Assembly (NCBI GenBank): GCA_947625695.1
Contig: CANQPO010000006.1
Location: forward strand, 1 to 49,734
Length of the DNA stretch: 49,734 nucleotides
Origin: an uncultured Clostridia bacterium
GTDB lineage: Bacteria > Bacillota > Clostridia > Christensenellales > Borkfalkiaceae
Reading direction: 5' to 3'
The notes under the pieces were generated by a model that was not told the origin of the DNA, ran no database searches, and saw only the letters and a program-made list of their open reading frames with translations. The translations under genes and the position numbers were made by a program. This document shows, in pieces, positions 33,838 through 43,700 of this stretch (its first letter is position 1; every line of letters begins with the position of its first letter).

Positions 33838-35493
33838 ATGAAGAAATATTTGTGCAGGACGATGCTCCTTGCGGCGGCGCTCGGGTGTATGGCAACCAGC
33901 CTCGCCCTTGCCGCATGCGACAGCGTCCCCGCAGAGCACGAGCATGTGTACGGCGTTTGGCAGACGGACGCTTTGGCATCATGTTCTGAAAACGGTTCGA
34001 GGCGCCATGTCTGCCTCGTTTGCGGCGAGAGCGAAGAGGAGGAGATCCCCGCGCTCGGCCACGATTGGGACGGCGGAGTCGAGACGAAAGCGCCCACCTG
34101 TAAAGAGGAGGGGGTGCGCACCGAGACCTGCCGCCGCTGCGAGGAGATGCGCACGACGACGATCCCCGTCTCTCCGCACGATTGGGAGGTGACGGAACTC
34201 ATGCCCGCCACCTGCCTCAACGAGGGGGAGGCGTTCCGCGTCTGCCTCGTCTGCCAAAAGGAGGAGACGTTTGTTCTGCCCAAGACGGGGCACCAATACG
34301 ATTACACCAAGCCCTTGAGCGAAAGGGCCGCGACCTGCACGGAGGACGGCGAGAAGGTTTTCAAGTGCATGTTTTGCGATGATCTCAAAACCGAAACCAT
34401 AGAGAGCAAGGGGCACCGTTGGAAGGCGGGAGAGACCGACCGTGCGGCGACCTGCACAGAGGATGGTGAGCGCAACCGCACCTGCCTCGTCTGCGGGACG
34501 ACGGAAAAGGAGACGCTCGGCGCTCTCGGGCACAGCTTTGCGGGGGAATATACGGTGGACGAATATCCGACCTTCGATCATGAGGGAAGCAAGTCCTACC
34601 ACTGCACCCGCTGCGGCGCAAAGAACGGGGAGACAGTCATTCCCAAACTTGAGGAGAACGTCCCCATCGACTACGAATTCCGCATTCTGCGCAATAACGG
34701 CGAGTACTTTTCCGACCCCGCGATGGTCGTCACGGTGTACGACGGAGAAGAAAAGGTCGCCGAGAGCAACCGCTCCACCCTGCAAAACGGCGTCTTTACC
34801 GTGAGTCTCAATCCCAAGACCTACACCGCAAGGGTCACCAAACTCCCCGACGGCTATTCCGCGGAGGAGAGCTACACGGTAGAAGCGGGCGATCCCCGCT
34901 GCAATCTCCGCGTGACGGCCGCGCCCATTTCCGCCGTCCCCGACAGGACGACCCGCTATTCGCTCGGCTCGGTGATGCACGATTTCAAGATCTCCGCTTC
35001 CAACACGACGGACGGGAATGAGTACACCCTTTCCGACCTACTCAAGACCAAAAAGGTCGTCGTGCTCAACTTCTGGGCGACGTGGTGCGGACCCTGCCAG
35101 AGCGAATTTCCCATCATTAACCGCGTCTATCAGGAACTCAAGGAGGAGATCGCCCTGCTTGCGATCGACCAGAGCACATCTGACGATATGCCGGGGGTCA
35201 AGCAGTTTGCCGCGACCTACGGGCTCTCCTTCCCCATGGCGCTCGACTTAGTCAACCGTCTGCAGAGCATGTTCGGCGTCTCGAGCATTCCCACGACCGT
35301 CGTCATCGACGGAGAGGGGGTGGTCTGCGAGATCCACACGGGGGTTCTCAACTCGGAGGACGACTTCCGCTCCATGCTCGCGCCCTACCTTGCCGACAAC
35401 TATTGGAAGGCGGGGGAGAGAGCGAAAACGGCAACGGCGGTGCGCGCCGAATGCATAGAGTGCGTCTTGCCCGACAAGCGCGAACGCGACTGA
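33838..35493 (+). CDS. Lipoprotein with Cys-pair repeats and a C-terminal thioredoxin domain
   Basis: 551 residues. Lipoprotein signal ending at Cys27 (LALAAC). Residues about 35-275 contain six imperfect repeats of about 40 residues with the pattern ATC, then RxCxxCG, ending in a GHxW or GHxF turn (PALGHDWDGG, KGHRWKAGE, GALGHSFAGE). A Cna-like beta domain follows (about 280-365). Residues about 380-525 are a TlpA/ResA-type thioredoxin domain with the active pair in FWATWCGPCQSEFP and a cis-proline segment SSIPTTVVID. It should act outside the membrane as a thiol-disulfide protein. Joining of Cys-rich repeats with a thioredoxin is odd. The gene after it starts 18 bases later, so they are co-transcribed. 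Confidence 0.85.
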   Translation: MKKYLCRTMLLAAALGCMATSLALAACDSVPAEHEHVYGVWQTDALASCSENGSRRHVCLVCGESEEEEIPALGHDWDGGVETKAPTCKEEGVRTETCRRCEEMRTTTIPVSPHDWEVTELMPATCLNEGEAFRVCLVCQKEETFVLPKTGHQYDYTKPLSERAATCTEDGEKVFKCMFCDDLKTETIESKGHRWKAGETDRAATCTEDGERNRTCLVCGTTEKETLGALGHSFAGEYTVDEYPTFDHEGSKSYHCTRCGAKNGETVIPKLEENVPIDYEFRILRNNGEYFSDPAMVVTVYDGEEKVAESNRSTLQNGVFTVSLNPKTYTARVTKLPDGYSAEESYTVEAGDPRCNLRVTAAPISAVPDRTTRYSLGSVMHDFKISASNTTDGNEYTLSDLLKTKKVVVLNFWATWCGPCQSEFPIINRVYQELKEEIALLAIDQSTSDDMPGVKQFAATYGLSFPMALDLVNRLQSMFGVSSIPTTVVIDGEGVVCEIHTGVLNSEDDFRSMLAPYLADNYWKAGERAKTATAVRAECIECVLPDKRERD

Positions 35494-35511
35494 CAGATTT
35501 GGGAGAACGAC

Positions 35512-36170
35512 ATGAAAAAGATCAAAAAAATACTTATCCCTGTATTTCTCATCGTTTTGACGCTCTCGCTGGGGCTCTTGGTCTCCGCATGCGCAAAAAA
35601 AATTAAACTCACCTTTGAAACAAACGGCGGCACGCCTGTGGAGGAAGCGGCGGCGGAAGTCGGCTCTTCCTTTGAAATGCCCGTCACCGCCAAAAACGGC
35701 TACGTGTTCGAGGGGTGGTATTCCTCCGCCGACTTTTCATCCGCGGCGGCGGGGGCGGAGATCACCGTGCCCGAGGAGGATACCGTCTACTACGCAAAGT
35801 GGGCGACCGCCTACACCGTGCATTTCGAGACGGACGGCGGGGTGTTTGCAGAGGGCATGCCCACCCTTTCCCTTGCGGAGGGAGCGAACGTCTATGACGC
35901 GGTCAAGGAGATCAAACCCACCAAGAGCGGGCTTGAATTCGGCGCGTGGGCGATCGGCGACGCCCTTCTTACGCGGAGCGACAAAATGCCCGCGGGCGAG
36001 CTCACCCTCACCGCAAAATACACCGTCGGCTTCACGGTGGAGACCTATCTTCACAATCTTTCGGGCTACAGCTACGTCTTGGGCGCGGAAAAGATCAGCG
36101 GCCGCGACTATGTGGGAACGAGGCTCTCGCCCGAAGCTCCCGCCGTCAACGGATTTACTCTCACACCGAT
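35512..36170 (+). pseudogene. N-terminal part of a frameshifted InlB-repeat lipoprotein
   Basis: The frame opens with a lipoprotein signal ending at Cys27 (GLLVSAC) and a run of eight A directly after it. It carries two InlB-type repeats (NGYVFEGWYSSADFS, TVYYAKW) and a third region, parallel to the start of the 1265-residue lipoprotein. Homology with that protein stops at NGFTLT near 36160 and continues in the -1 frame as DLPDEETPVETLVLSETASE. So one base is missing in this region, either truly or by assembly error. The open frame itself runs on to 36270 with unrelated residues. Confidence 0.8.
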
Positions 36171-39100
36171 CTTCCCGATGAAGAGACGCCCGTCGAAACG
36201 CTCGTGCTCTCGGAGACCGCTTCCGAGAACGTGTTCCGCTTCTATTACGAGAGAGTGCAATATCGCGTGATGTATCTTCCCAATCTGCCTCAAGACGAGG
36301 TAGAGGGAGAAGCGCCTTCTCAAGCCGTCATCTACGGCGGCACGACGGCGGCGGCCGAAAACACCTTCACGGCGGAGAAATACCGCTTTCTCGGGTGGGG
36401 GACTTCTCCCACCGCTAACGCGGTAGAATACCGTGCGGGCGACGAGGTCACCGTGACGGGCGATACCGTCCTCTATGCGGTATGGGAGAGGGGATATTGC
36501 GACCGTTTCGGCAGCAACGACGTCATCTTCTTCCCTGAGGCGGAGCCCGAAAAAGCCATTTTGCGGCGCGGCGGCTGTGAATTCGAAGGGACGCGCGAAG
36601 GAAACAGCTTCACCTTTACGATTTCCGAAGGCAAAACGCTCACGGGCTCGGTGTTCGGCGCGATGTTCTCCTATAGGCGCGAGGAACTTGCGGGCAAATA
36701 CGTCCTCTATGACGGCTATGCCGACCCCGAATACACGGGTATTTTCGACGAATCGCGTTTCGACGACTCCGTTACCCTCGTCATCAACCAATATCTCGAC
36801 GCCATTTACAGCGACGGCGAACGCTCCGTAAGAGGGACGGTCGAGTACGACGACGAGAATGGGGATTACCGCTTTACGGGCGAGGGCGAGAGTTTCCACT
36901 GCCTGTTCAGCGACACCGACCTTCCCGCCCATCCGCGCGTCTTTTCCATCGGCGGCGAGGAGGCGGACGTCTACATTGATTGGTGGTTCATCGGCGATAC
37001 GGGTTTGGGCTTTTCCAACGGCAACGTGCTCATTCTCGACGGCTACGGCACGGCGATCCTGCAATACTCCGCAAACGGGTTCCCCCTCCAATTCACGGGC
37101 TCCTACTACATCATGGGCGAGTACGTTGCAAACGGCTACCCCATGAAGAAGATTTACTGCGAAGTCAACGACGACATGGGGATCCTCGGCGACACAGAGG
37201 GCATTTACGGCAACTACATCTACACCTTCCCGCTCAGCGAGATGATCGAGACGGAGGGGGCGGAAGAGGAACGCTTCTCGGGGTACGTCATCGCGGAGGA
37301 GACCCACCGCGGCGAATTCAAGGCTCTAGATGGCTCCACCCTCACATTGGACGGCTTCGGCATCTTCCCCGACAGCGTGGAATATAAAGACGCCTCGGGC
37401 GAGACCGTGTATAAAAGCGCCTATGCCGTGGAGAGCGACTACACGACGGGCAGGGTGATTGTCGTAGAGCGGGAAGAGGGCGTTGACTACTTCAAGCTCT
37501 CCGCAACGGGCAAGAGTTTCGAAAAACTATCCACGGAGACGGCGAAGAAGTACAAAGAGTACCGCCTCGTGAACAGCATGCTCGACTTCCCCCTCGTCGT
37601 TATCTATGACGAGGAGACAACGGACGGCTTCAAGACCGAGCTCTATATGACCGAGAACGACGGCGACACGGTGGTGCTCGCGGCGGACGGCTATTGCACG
37701 AAAAAATCGCTCGGCGGGGGATTTACCCAATACACCTTCACCCGCAAAGCGCTCTACAACAACTATCTCGACGCGGAGCTCCCGCGGACGATGGAGTTTT
37801 ACACGACGGTCGTCATCAGCTCGGAAGCGCTCGACGAAGTCGAAGTCTACTGCATCACCAAGTACAACGACAGGGAGTACGCCCGCATCATCGAGATCGC
37901 GGGGGAGGGGACCCTTTGGGCGAACGACGAAGTCACCCTCACGGGGATCGGGTCGCTCCTCTTCCGCGAGGACAATACGGTGGTGGAGGGGAGCTTTTCG
38001 GAGACGCAGAACAGGTATTTCCGCGGCACATACGGCACCTTTGTCTACGGCGACGGCACAAATACCTACATGCTACGCTTCGACATCGCCGCGGGGACGG
38101 AGGAGAACGAGTGGGTCGGGACCCTCATCGAGGACGTGGAGACCGAGCTCTACTTCTACTATTACGACCCCGAGACGCGGCAGGGGGTGTACCTTGTCGA
38201 TCTTGTGCTCGGCGCGGACGGCGCCGCAAGCTGGAACGACGACCGCAGCTACGGTACGTGGCAGCGGGGCAGTTACGCCGTGACGGGCTACACCGTTCTC
38301 GGCGATGAAATTTACACTCTCACGATCGGCGGCGCGGAAAAGTTCGAGTTCATTATTTACAACTATCTGAACCCCGACGGCACCACAACGCCCATCTACT
38401 TCCTGCATGACGAGGCGTATGAGGACACTTACACCGCCGCCGACGGCAGTACCCTCGTTCTCGACGGCTTCTACCGCGCCTCCTATACCGTGAACGGCGT
38501 GACGACGCTCGGGACCTATGACGTGGACGAGGACGGGTATGCCGTCTACTTCACCCCCGAAAACGGGGAGGGGAGGTTCTTCGAGTTCGAGGGCAGTGAC
38601 TCCTTTGTCGCCCTCGACGCGGCGTATGGGGAATGGTACCTCGTCAACAGCAGCTACGAGATCATCAATAATTCCACCGTCTTTTTCGACGGCAAGGGTG
38701 GGCTCACGGTGGTCCCCGCGGGCGGCGAGGAGAAGAAGGGCATCTATTCCCTCGTGAGAACGGGCGATCTTCTCGAATGCAAGGTCACAGCCGATCTCGG
38801 CGGGAGCTACGGCGTAGGGGAGTATTTCGTCTCCCTCGAGTACTTCCCCAATTCCAACATGTACGCCTGTGTCATTTACGACAAGAACACGACGGGGGTA
38901 TTTATCGACGAGAATTGGAACGTCCTTCGTCTCGACGGCTACGGCAACGGAACGCTCTACACCGCCGACCGCGGCATGGTGGGGAGCGGGTATTATTACG
39001 TGGTGGACGAGGAGAAGAACTTCCTCGACTTCACCTTCGATACTTCCTCCGTCTACGGGACGGACGCCTATATCGTGCTTGACGTCGAACACAACACCTT

Positions 39101-40541
39101 CCAATTGCAGGACTATTCGCAGTTCGGGCTCGTGTACTTCTCCAAGGACATGGACTACATCGTGTTCGATACGGACGGCGGGGTGTATGTGGGCAATTCG
39201 AGCGGGTATTATCTCGTGGAAGAGAACGGCATTACGGCGTACCTCTACAGCTATTCGGCGGAGAGTTTCGTCAAAACGCCCATGCCCGCTCTCACCCGCG
39301 CGCAGCAGACCTATACCTATAACAATGTGACATATACCCTCTGGGACGGCAAAGAAATTTCTTTAAACGGCACGGTGCAGCTGCTCGACAAGGACGGCAA
39401 GGTCATGGCAGGCCGCACGCCGCTCGATGCGTCCATGAAATTTATCCCCGTTCTCGGCTCCAACTACGATCTTAAAGCAAGTTTTACCCTCGAAGGTAGG
39501 GAGTACGAAGATTTCACGCTCAACTTCTACACGGACGGCGAGCTCAACCCCCGCGTGACCTACAATTCGGTGGACTATTCCATCTCGTTCGTCTACGGCG
39601 AGTCTTTCACCGTTTCGGCGGGCTTCACCTCGATGACCTATCAGGACTACTTTGCGAACTACCTCGACGAGAACGGCGCCCATCGCGGCGGCAAGATCGT
39701 CAAGGAGTGGATCGGGTTCGGGCCCGTCGTGCTCGAGGAGGCGACCTACAGCGGCGCGTTCTACTACCTGTATGACGCTGAGGCCTTCCCCGACCCCATT
39801 ACGTTTGAGAATATAAAGTATGAGAATGTCGTTATCAACGGCTACCGTGCGCAGCTCGAGGACGAACTTGAGATCGTGTTTGAATTCAAGGGCACGACCT
39901 ACGCCATCGACTTCTTTGAGTATGACGTCTACTATTCCCTCTATTCTTTCTACCGCTATGATACCGTTGAGGCAAACGACGGCTACGAGGTGGGGGTGAA
40001 GTATCTTCTCTACACCAACGTTGCCAACACCGCCGGCTACGGCAGACTCAAGGAGGACGGGGGAAAGCCGATGGGCGCAACCCTCTTCAAGGAGGGCAAG
40101 GCGGTCGTCACCTACGATACGAACATCGTCGTCGGCAAGCAGGCCGTCTGGATGGCGGAGTACGACAGGGACAAGAATACGGCGGGCACAGGCTATTACA
40201 TTGATTTCACCGTGGAAGAGGGCAAAGTGACGGCGGCAGAGGTCACCACCTACAAGTTCTGGCAGGTATTGACGAGCGCGCGGGACTACATGGCGGACGT
40301 GTTCCTCGATGAAGATGGCAACATCGTGCATGTGCTCTCCGTCGCCTATCTCGACTATGCGGGCTCGTACACATGGATGGACGGCACGAGCGACCTTGCT
40401 CGCGGGGAGAACGGCGTTTGGACGTTCAAGGGCTGCATGGGCGGCGAGCCCGTTCCCGTCACGGTGCAGTTCCTCCGAGGCGACGACAACCCCACAACGC
40501 ACAACCCCGTCTACACCATGAAGGTGCTCATCGGAAATTAA
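36165..40541 (+). CDS. Main part of the frameshifted surface lipoprotein, about 1460 residues
   Basis: The open frame starts formally at 35946, but residues before about 36165 are not protein-like. From there it continues the lipoprotein begun at 35512, with another InlB-type repeat (KYRFLGWGTSPTA, TVLYAVW). Then follow about 1300 residues of beta-rich modules with the recurring motif LxLDGYG: LILDGYGTAILQYS, LTLDGFGIFPDS, LVLDGFYRASYT, LRLDGYGNGTLYT, each followed by a G-x-Y strand. Together with the first part this makes a protein of about 1675 residues, paralogous to the gene at 14354. Tyr, Asp and Gly are very frequent. Anchored outside the cell; a structural or binding role is likely but unproven. 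If the shift is real the gene is off. Confidence 0.8.
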   Translation, partial: TDLPDEETPVETLVLSETASENVFRFYYERVQYRVMYLPNLPQDEVEGEAPSQAVIYGGTTAAAENTFTAEKYRFLGWGTSPTANAVEYRAGDEVTVTGDTVLYAVWERGYCDRFGSNDVIFFPEAEPEKAILRRGGCEFEGTREGNSFTFTISEGKTLTGSVFGAMFSYRREELAGKYVLYDGYADPEYTGIFDESRFDDSVTLVINQYLDAIYSDGERSVRGTVEYDDENGDYRFTGEGESFHCLFSDTDLPAHPRVFSIGGEEADVYIDWWFIGDTGLGFSNGNVLILDGYGTAILQYSANGFPLQFTGSYYIMGEYVANGYPMKKIYCEVNDDMGILGDTEGIYGNYIYTFPLSEMIETEGAEEERFSGYVIAEETHRGEFKALDGSTLTLDGFGIFPDSVEYKDASGETVYKSAYAVESDYTTGRVIVVEREEGVDYFKLSATGKSFEKLSTETAKKYKEYRLVNSMLDFPLVVIYDEETTDGFKTELYMTENDGDTVVLAADGYCTKKSLGGGFTQYTFTRKALYNNYLDAELPRTMEFYTTVVISSEALDEVEVYCITKYNDREYARIIEIAGEGTLWANDEVTLTGIGSLLFREDNTVVEGSFSETQNRYFRGTYGTFVYGDGTNTYMLRFDIAAGTEENEWVGTLIEDVETELYFYYYDPETRQGVYLVDLVLGADGAASWNDDRSYGTWQRGSYAVTGYTVLGDEIYTLTIGGAEKFEFIIYNYLNPDGTTTPIYFLHDEAYEDTYTAADGSTLVLDGFYRASYTVNGVTTLGTYDVDEDGYAVYFTPENGEGRFFEFEGSDSFVALDAAYGEWYLVNSSYEIINNSTVFFDGKGGLTVVPAGGEEKKGIYSLVRTGDLLECKVTADLGGSYGVGEYFVSLEYFPNSNMYACVIYDKNTTGVFIDENWNVLRLDGYGNGTLYTADRGMVGSGYYYVVDEEKNFLDFTFDTSSVYGTDAYIVLDVEHNTFQLQDYSQFGLVYFSKDMDYIVFDTDGGVYVGNSSGYYLVEENGITAYLYSYSAESFVKTPMPALTRAQQTYTYNNVTYTLWDGKEISLNGTVQLLDKDGKVMAGRTPLDASMKFIPVLGSNYDLKASFTLEGREYEDFTLNFYTDGELNPRVTYNSVDYSISFVYGESFTVSAGFTSMTYQDYFANYLDENGAHRGGKIVKEWIGFGPVVLEEATYSGAFYYLYDAEAFPDPITFENIKYENVVINGYRAQLEDELEIVFEFKGTTYAIDFFEYDVYYSLYSFYRYDTVEANDGYEVGVKYLLYTNVANTAGYGRLKEDGGKPMGATLFKEGKAVVTYDTNIVVGKQAVWMAEYDRDKNTAGTGYYIDFTVEEGKVTAAEVTTYKFWQVLTSARDYMADVFLDEDGNIVHVLSVAYLDYAGSYTWMDGTSDLARGENGVWTFKGCMGGEPVPVTVQFLRGDDNPTTHNPVYTMKVLIGN

Positions 40542-40552
40542 CGCTCTATCGG

Positions 40553-40594
40553 GCGCAAAAAAATTCCCCGACTACTCGGGGAATTTTTTTGCGC
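40553..40594. terminator. Bidirectional terminator between convergent lipoprotein genes
   Basis: A fully symmetric hairpin: GCGC, seven A, TTCCCCG, a six-base loop, CGGGGAA, seven T, GCGC. It gives a T run on each strand and serves both the gene ending at 40541 and the one ending at 40710. Confidence 0.93.
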
Positions 40595-40700
40595 TTTTTT
40601 CACACTTGCCCTCCCCCAACTTGTTGGGGGAGGGGTTTTTGCGCCTTTTTCACACTTGCCCTCCCCCTACAAGTTGGGGGAGGGGTAGGGGAGGGGGTGC
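40595..40700. repeat. Two CCCTCCCCC hairpin repeats, period 50
   Basis: CACACTTGCCCTCCCCC begins at 40601 and again at 40651. Each copy folds: CCCTCCCCCAA with TTGGGGGAGGG in the first, CCCTCCCCC with GGGGGAGGG in the second. They are similar in style to the repeats at 24660-24760. Confidence 0.8.
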
Positions 40701-40709
40701 CTTATTTTC

Positions 40710-43700
40710 TCATGAGTTTGTCTTTGCTTTGAAAGTGCAGGTGACGTTTCCGGAAACGAATTGCATCGTCATTGCCGCCCTGTCAAAGGTGAGGGTGCAG
40801 GTCATGCCCGCAGTGCCTTTCTTTTCGGAGACGAAGGTGATGACAAAGCCCGTCGCCGTTGTCTGCACCGACTTGATATAGCCCACATAGTTGTAGGGCA
40901 AACTGCCGAGGTATAGGATGGTGGCAGTCGCTTCCGTTTGGGTGAAGGAGAGGTTGTTGCGGCTGTTCTGTTCGTCCACCCACTCGATGCCGAGGAGTTC
41001 CTGCGGCAGGGCCGCCCGCTCGAGGCTGCCGCCCTCTGCAATGCGGAAGGAGATCGCCTTGAACCGCATCCCGTCCGAGGAGCTGTCGGTATAATTGAGG
41101 AGATAGGTGTGCCCCGCGGTGAGCTCAAATACCCCGCTCTTCACCGTTTCGCTGTCATTCCAATTGAGGATGATGCGAGTCGTCTGCGTATCTGTGATTG
41201 AGATGAAGAGGTGTTCGATCGTCGTCGTGAGGGTGTAAACTTTGGTCTCCGTTGCGGTCACCGTCCAATAGAATTCGCCCGACGAGAGACTGTCGCTCCA
41301 ATCTTTCACAATTTCGCTCTGCGTAATGGGCTTGGGGTGCTCCTCGGTGCCGTATTCGATCTTGGGCACGCTCCCGGGGTGGTAGAGGGGAATTCCTTCT
41401 CCGCCCATCGAAAAGAGCATCACGCTCTCATATACGCCGTTCTGCGTCTTGCCGATGGAGATGTTGCAGTTCTTGCCATCCCAAACAAATTCGTAGCCGC
41501 CGTTGAAGGGGGCGAGGGTGAGCCCCGTCACCGCCTGTCCGTTCACCGTCACCGCCGTCGCCGTTGTGTCCACGCTTACGGTATAGGTGGGGTCGTTGGC
41601 GTCTACCCAAGTTCCGCTGTAAGCGGTGGGGAAAGAGAGGGTCGCTTCCGTCACGGTGAGGGAAAGTTTTCCGCCCGCGCCGCTTGCGCTTCCGTCAGAA
41701 AGGCGGAAGATATAGCGATTATTCGCGGTGAGGGGGAAGGCATACGCCTGATCGGAGGTATTCCACGCCGCCACGGTGTGTTGGCGGTTGCCCTCGAGAT
41801 AGTAGACGATGAGGTTGAGGTCGCTGAACGCTTTGCCGTTCAGCGTGTAGGAGAGGGAGTAGATGCCGCTCCTTTGCGCAGTGTAGGCGCAATACAGCCT
41901 CGGCTGCCCGTTGTCGTCCCCCGCGGGAAGATCGACTTCATGCGTGCCCAAAATCGTGTTCCAGACGATGGGATTTTGTTCGGAGCCGACTTCGCCCTCG
42001 CCCTGTCCGCCGCCTTGTCCGCCGCCTTGGGTGAGGGTTGAAAGCACGGAGCTGCCGTTCCCGTCCGTTCCGCAGTCGAGAAGCTCGAGAGCTGTTCCGC
42101 TTACGCGCACGGCATAGTGCATCGTCTCCGCGCCCTTTTGGAAGTCGAATTTCAAGAGCCCGCTTTCGGCGGAGACAACTTGCGCATTGTAAGTTTGCCC
42201 CTGCTCGGTGTAGACGACGGCGCTCACCGTCACGAGAAGGCTGCGTCCGTTTCCGTCCGCCCATGTGCCAAGAAAGGGCGTAAGGTCGGGCGTATCAGGG
42301 GCGGAGGGGCCCTTTTCGGGGTCGAAACTTCCGTCCGCACGCGTGATGGTAAAGCCGACGGGCGCATTGTTTCCCGCATCGTTTTTCACTTCCATCTTGA
42401 CGTCGCCTGCAACCACGTCGAACGTTTTGACGATCGCAGTGCCGTATGCCGTGACCAAAGTCCTACTGCCCTGCGTCATGATCATAAAGAAGTCGTCGCT
42501 GTCGGCAGTGAGGGTATATTTGCCCGCCGCGGCGGAGACGTACTTGATATAGACAAATTCGCCTCCGTCCGTGGGCACCGAATAATTGCCCGTGAGGGGA
42601 TCCACGATGTAAGGGGCACTCTCCGTTCCCTTGCCGCTCAAAAACTGTTTTGCCTCCGTCTTTTTTGTCAGCTTGATCTCGGCGGTGGGGGAGGACTGGG
42701 AGAGGGTCTTTTCGGAATAGTTGTATTCCCCGAGCCCTTCGCCCGAGAGTTTCACCGTGTAGGTTGCGGGAGGGAGGGTGAAGGTCGCGGAGCCGTTTAC
42801 AAGCTCCTTTTCTTGTGCGAGGGAGCCGTCTGCCTGATAGAGCCCCACCTTCAGTTTTGCAAGCAGAGCTTCGTCGTCGCAGGTCACCGTCACGGTAAAG
42901 GTCACGTCGGGGCGGGGCTGTTCGCCGCTCTGTATCTTCCACGTGAGCGTGTCGCCTTCGCGGTAGGGGCTGTTTCCAGCGTCGGGCATCGCCTGCATCG
43001 TATATTGCTTGCCTGCCGAAAGGGTGAACGCTCTGTAAAAGCGGTCGTCGCCCGAGATGTTGTCCAAAACCGTTTTGCCGTTCTCGTCCTCGATGATGAG
43101 TTCAAGATAGTTGATGGAAGTGGTAAAAGTGTAGGTCTCTTCCGCGGCGGGAGTGTAGATGTAGTAAACCGATGTGTAGTCATAAAATGTCTCGCTGCCG
43201 ACGGAATTTTCGATCTTTTGGGGCGTAAACGAATACTCGCCAGCTAAGGTCGTCAGCACGAAGGGATTGTCCTCGCTTCCGTCGGGCTCCTTTTCCTTGG
43301 GGGTGAGCGCAATGGTCGCGCTCGGGCTCTCCGCCGTCAGCGTCACATCCTCGTAGGCGAAGTCCGCAAGCATGTTTCTCGTATCCGAAAGGGCCACGGT
43401 GTAGTTGTCGGGCGCAAGGTAGAAGCGCGCCGAGCCGCTATTGAGCGTCTGTGCCGCCGCGGCAGTCTCGCTTCCCACGGGGAACACCTTCACGGTGATC
43501 TCGGCAAGGATGGAGGGGGCGCTCTCGCAGGTCACCGTCACGGTGTAAAAGATCTTCGCGGCGGGTTTGGGGGAGAGGACCACGGTCGCAGAAGGGGAGT
43601 CCGCGGTGAGGGTGGGCTCGGTATAGGCGTAGTTTTCAAGCGCGTCGCCGAGGAGCTTCACCTTGTAGGTCGCGGGGGCGAGGTCAAAGGAGACGGAGCC

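Noticed and set aside
36150-36170. Programmed -1 ribosomal frameshift
   Set aside because: No slippery heptamer of the X XXY YYZ type and no following pseudoknot can be seen, so a base loss or assembly error is more likely.
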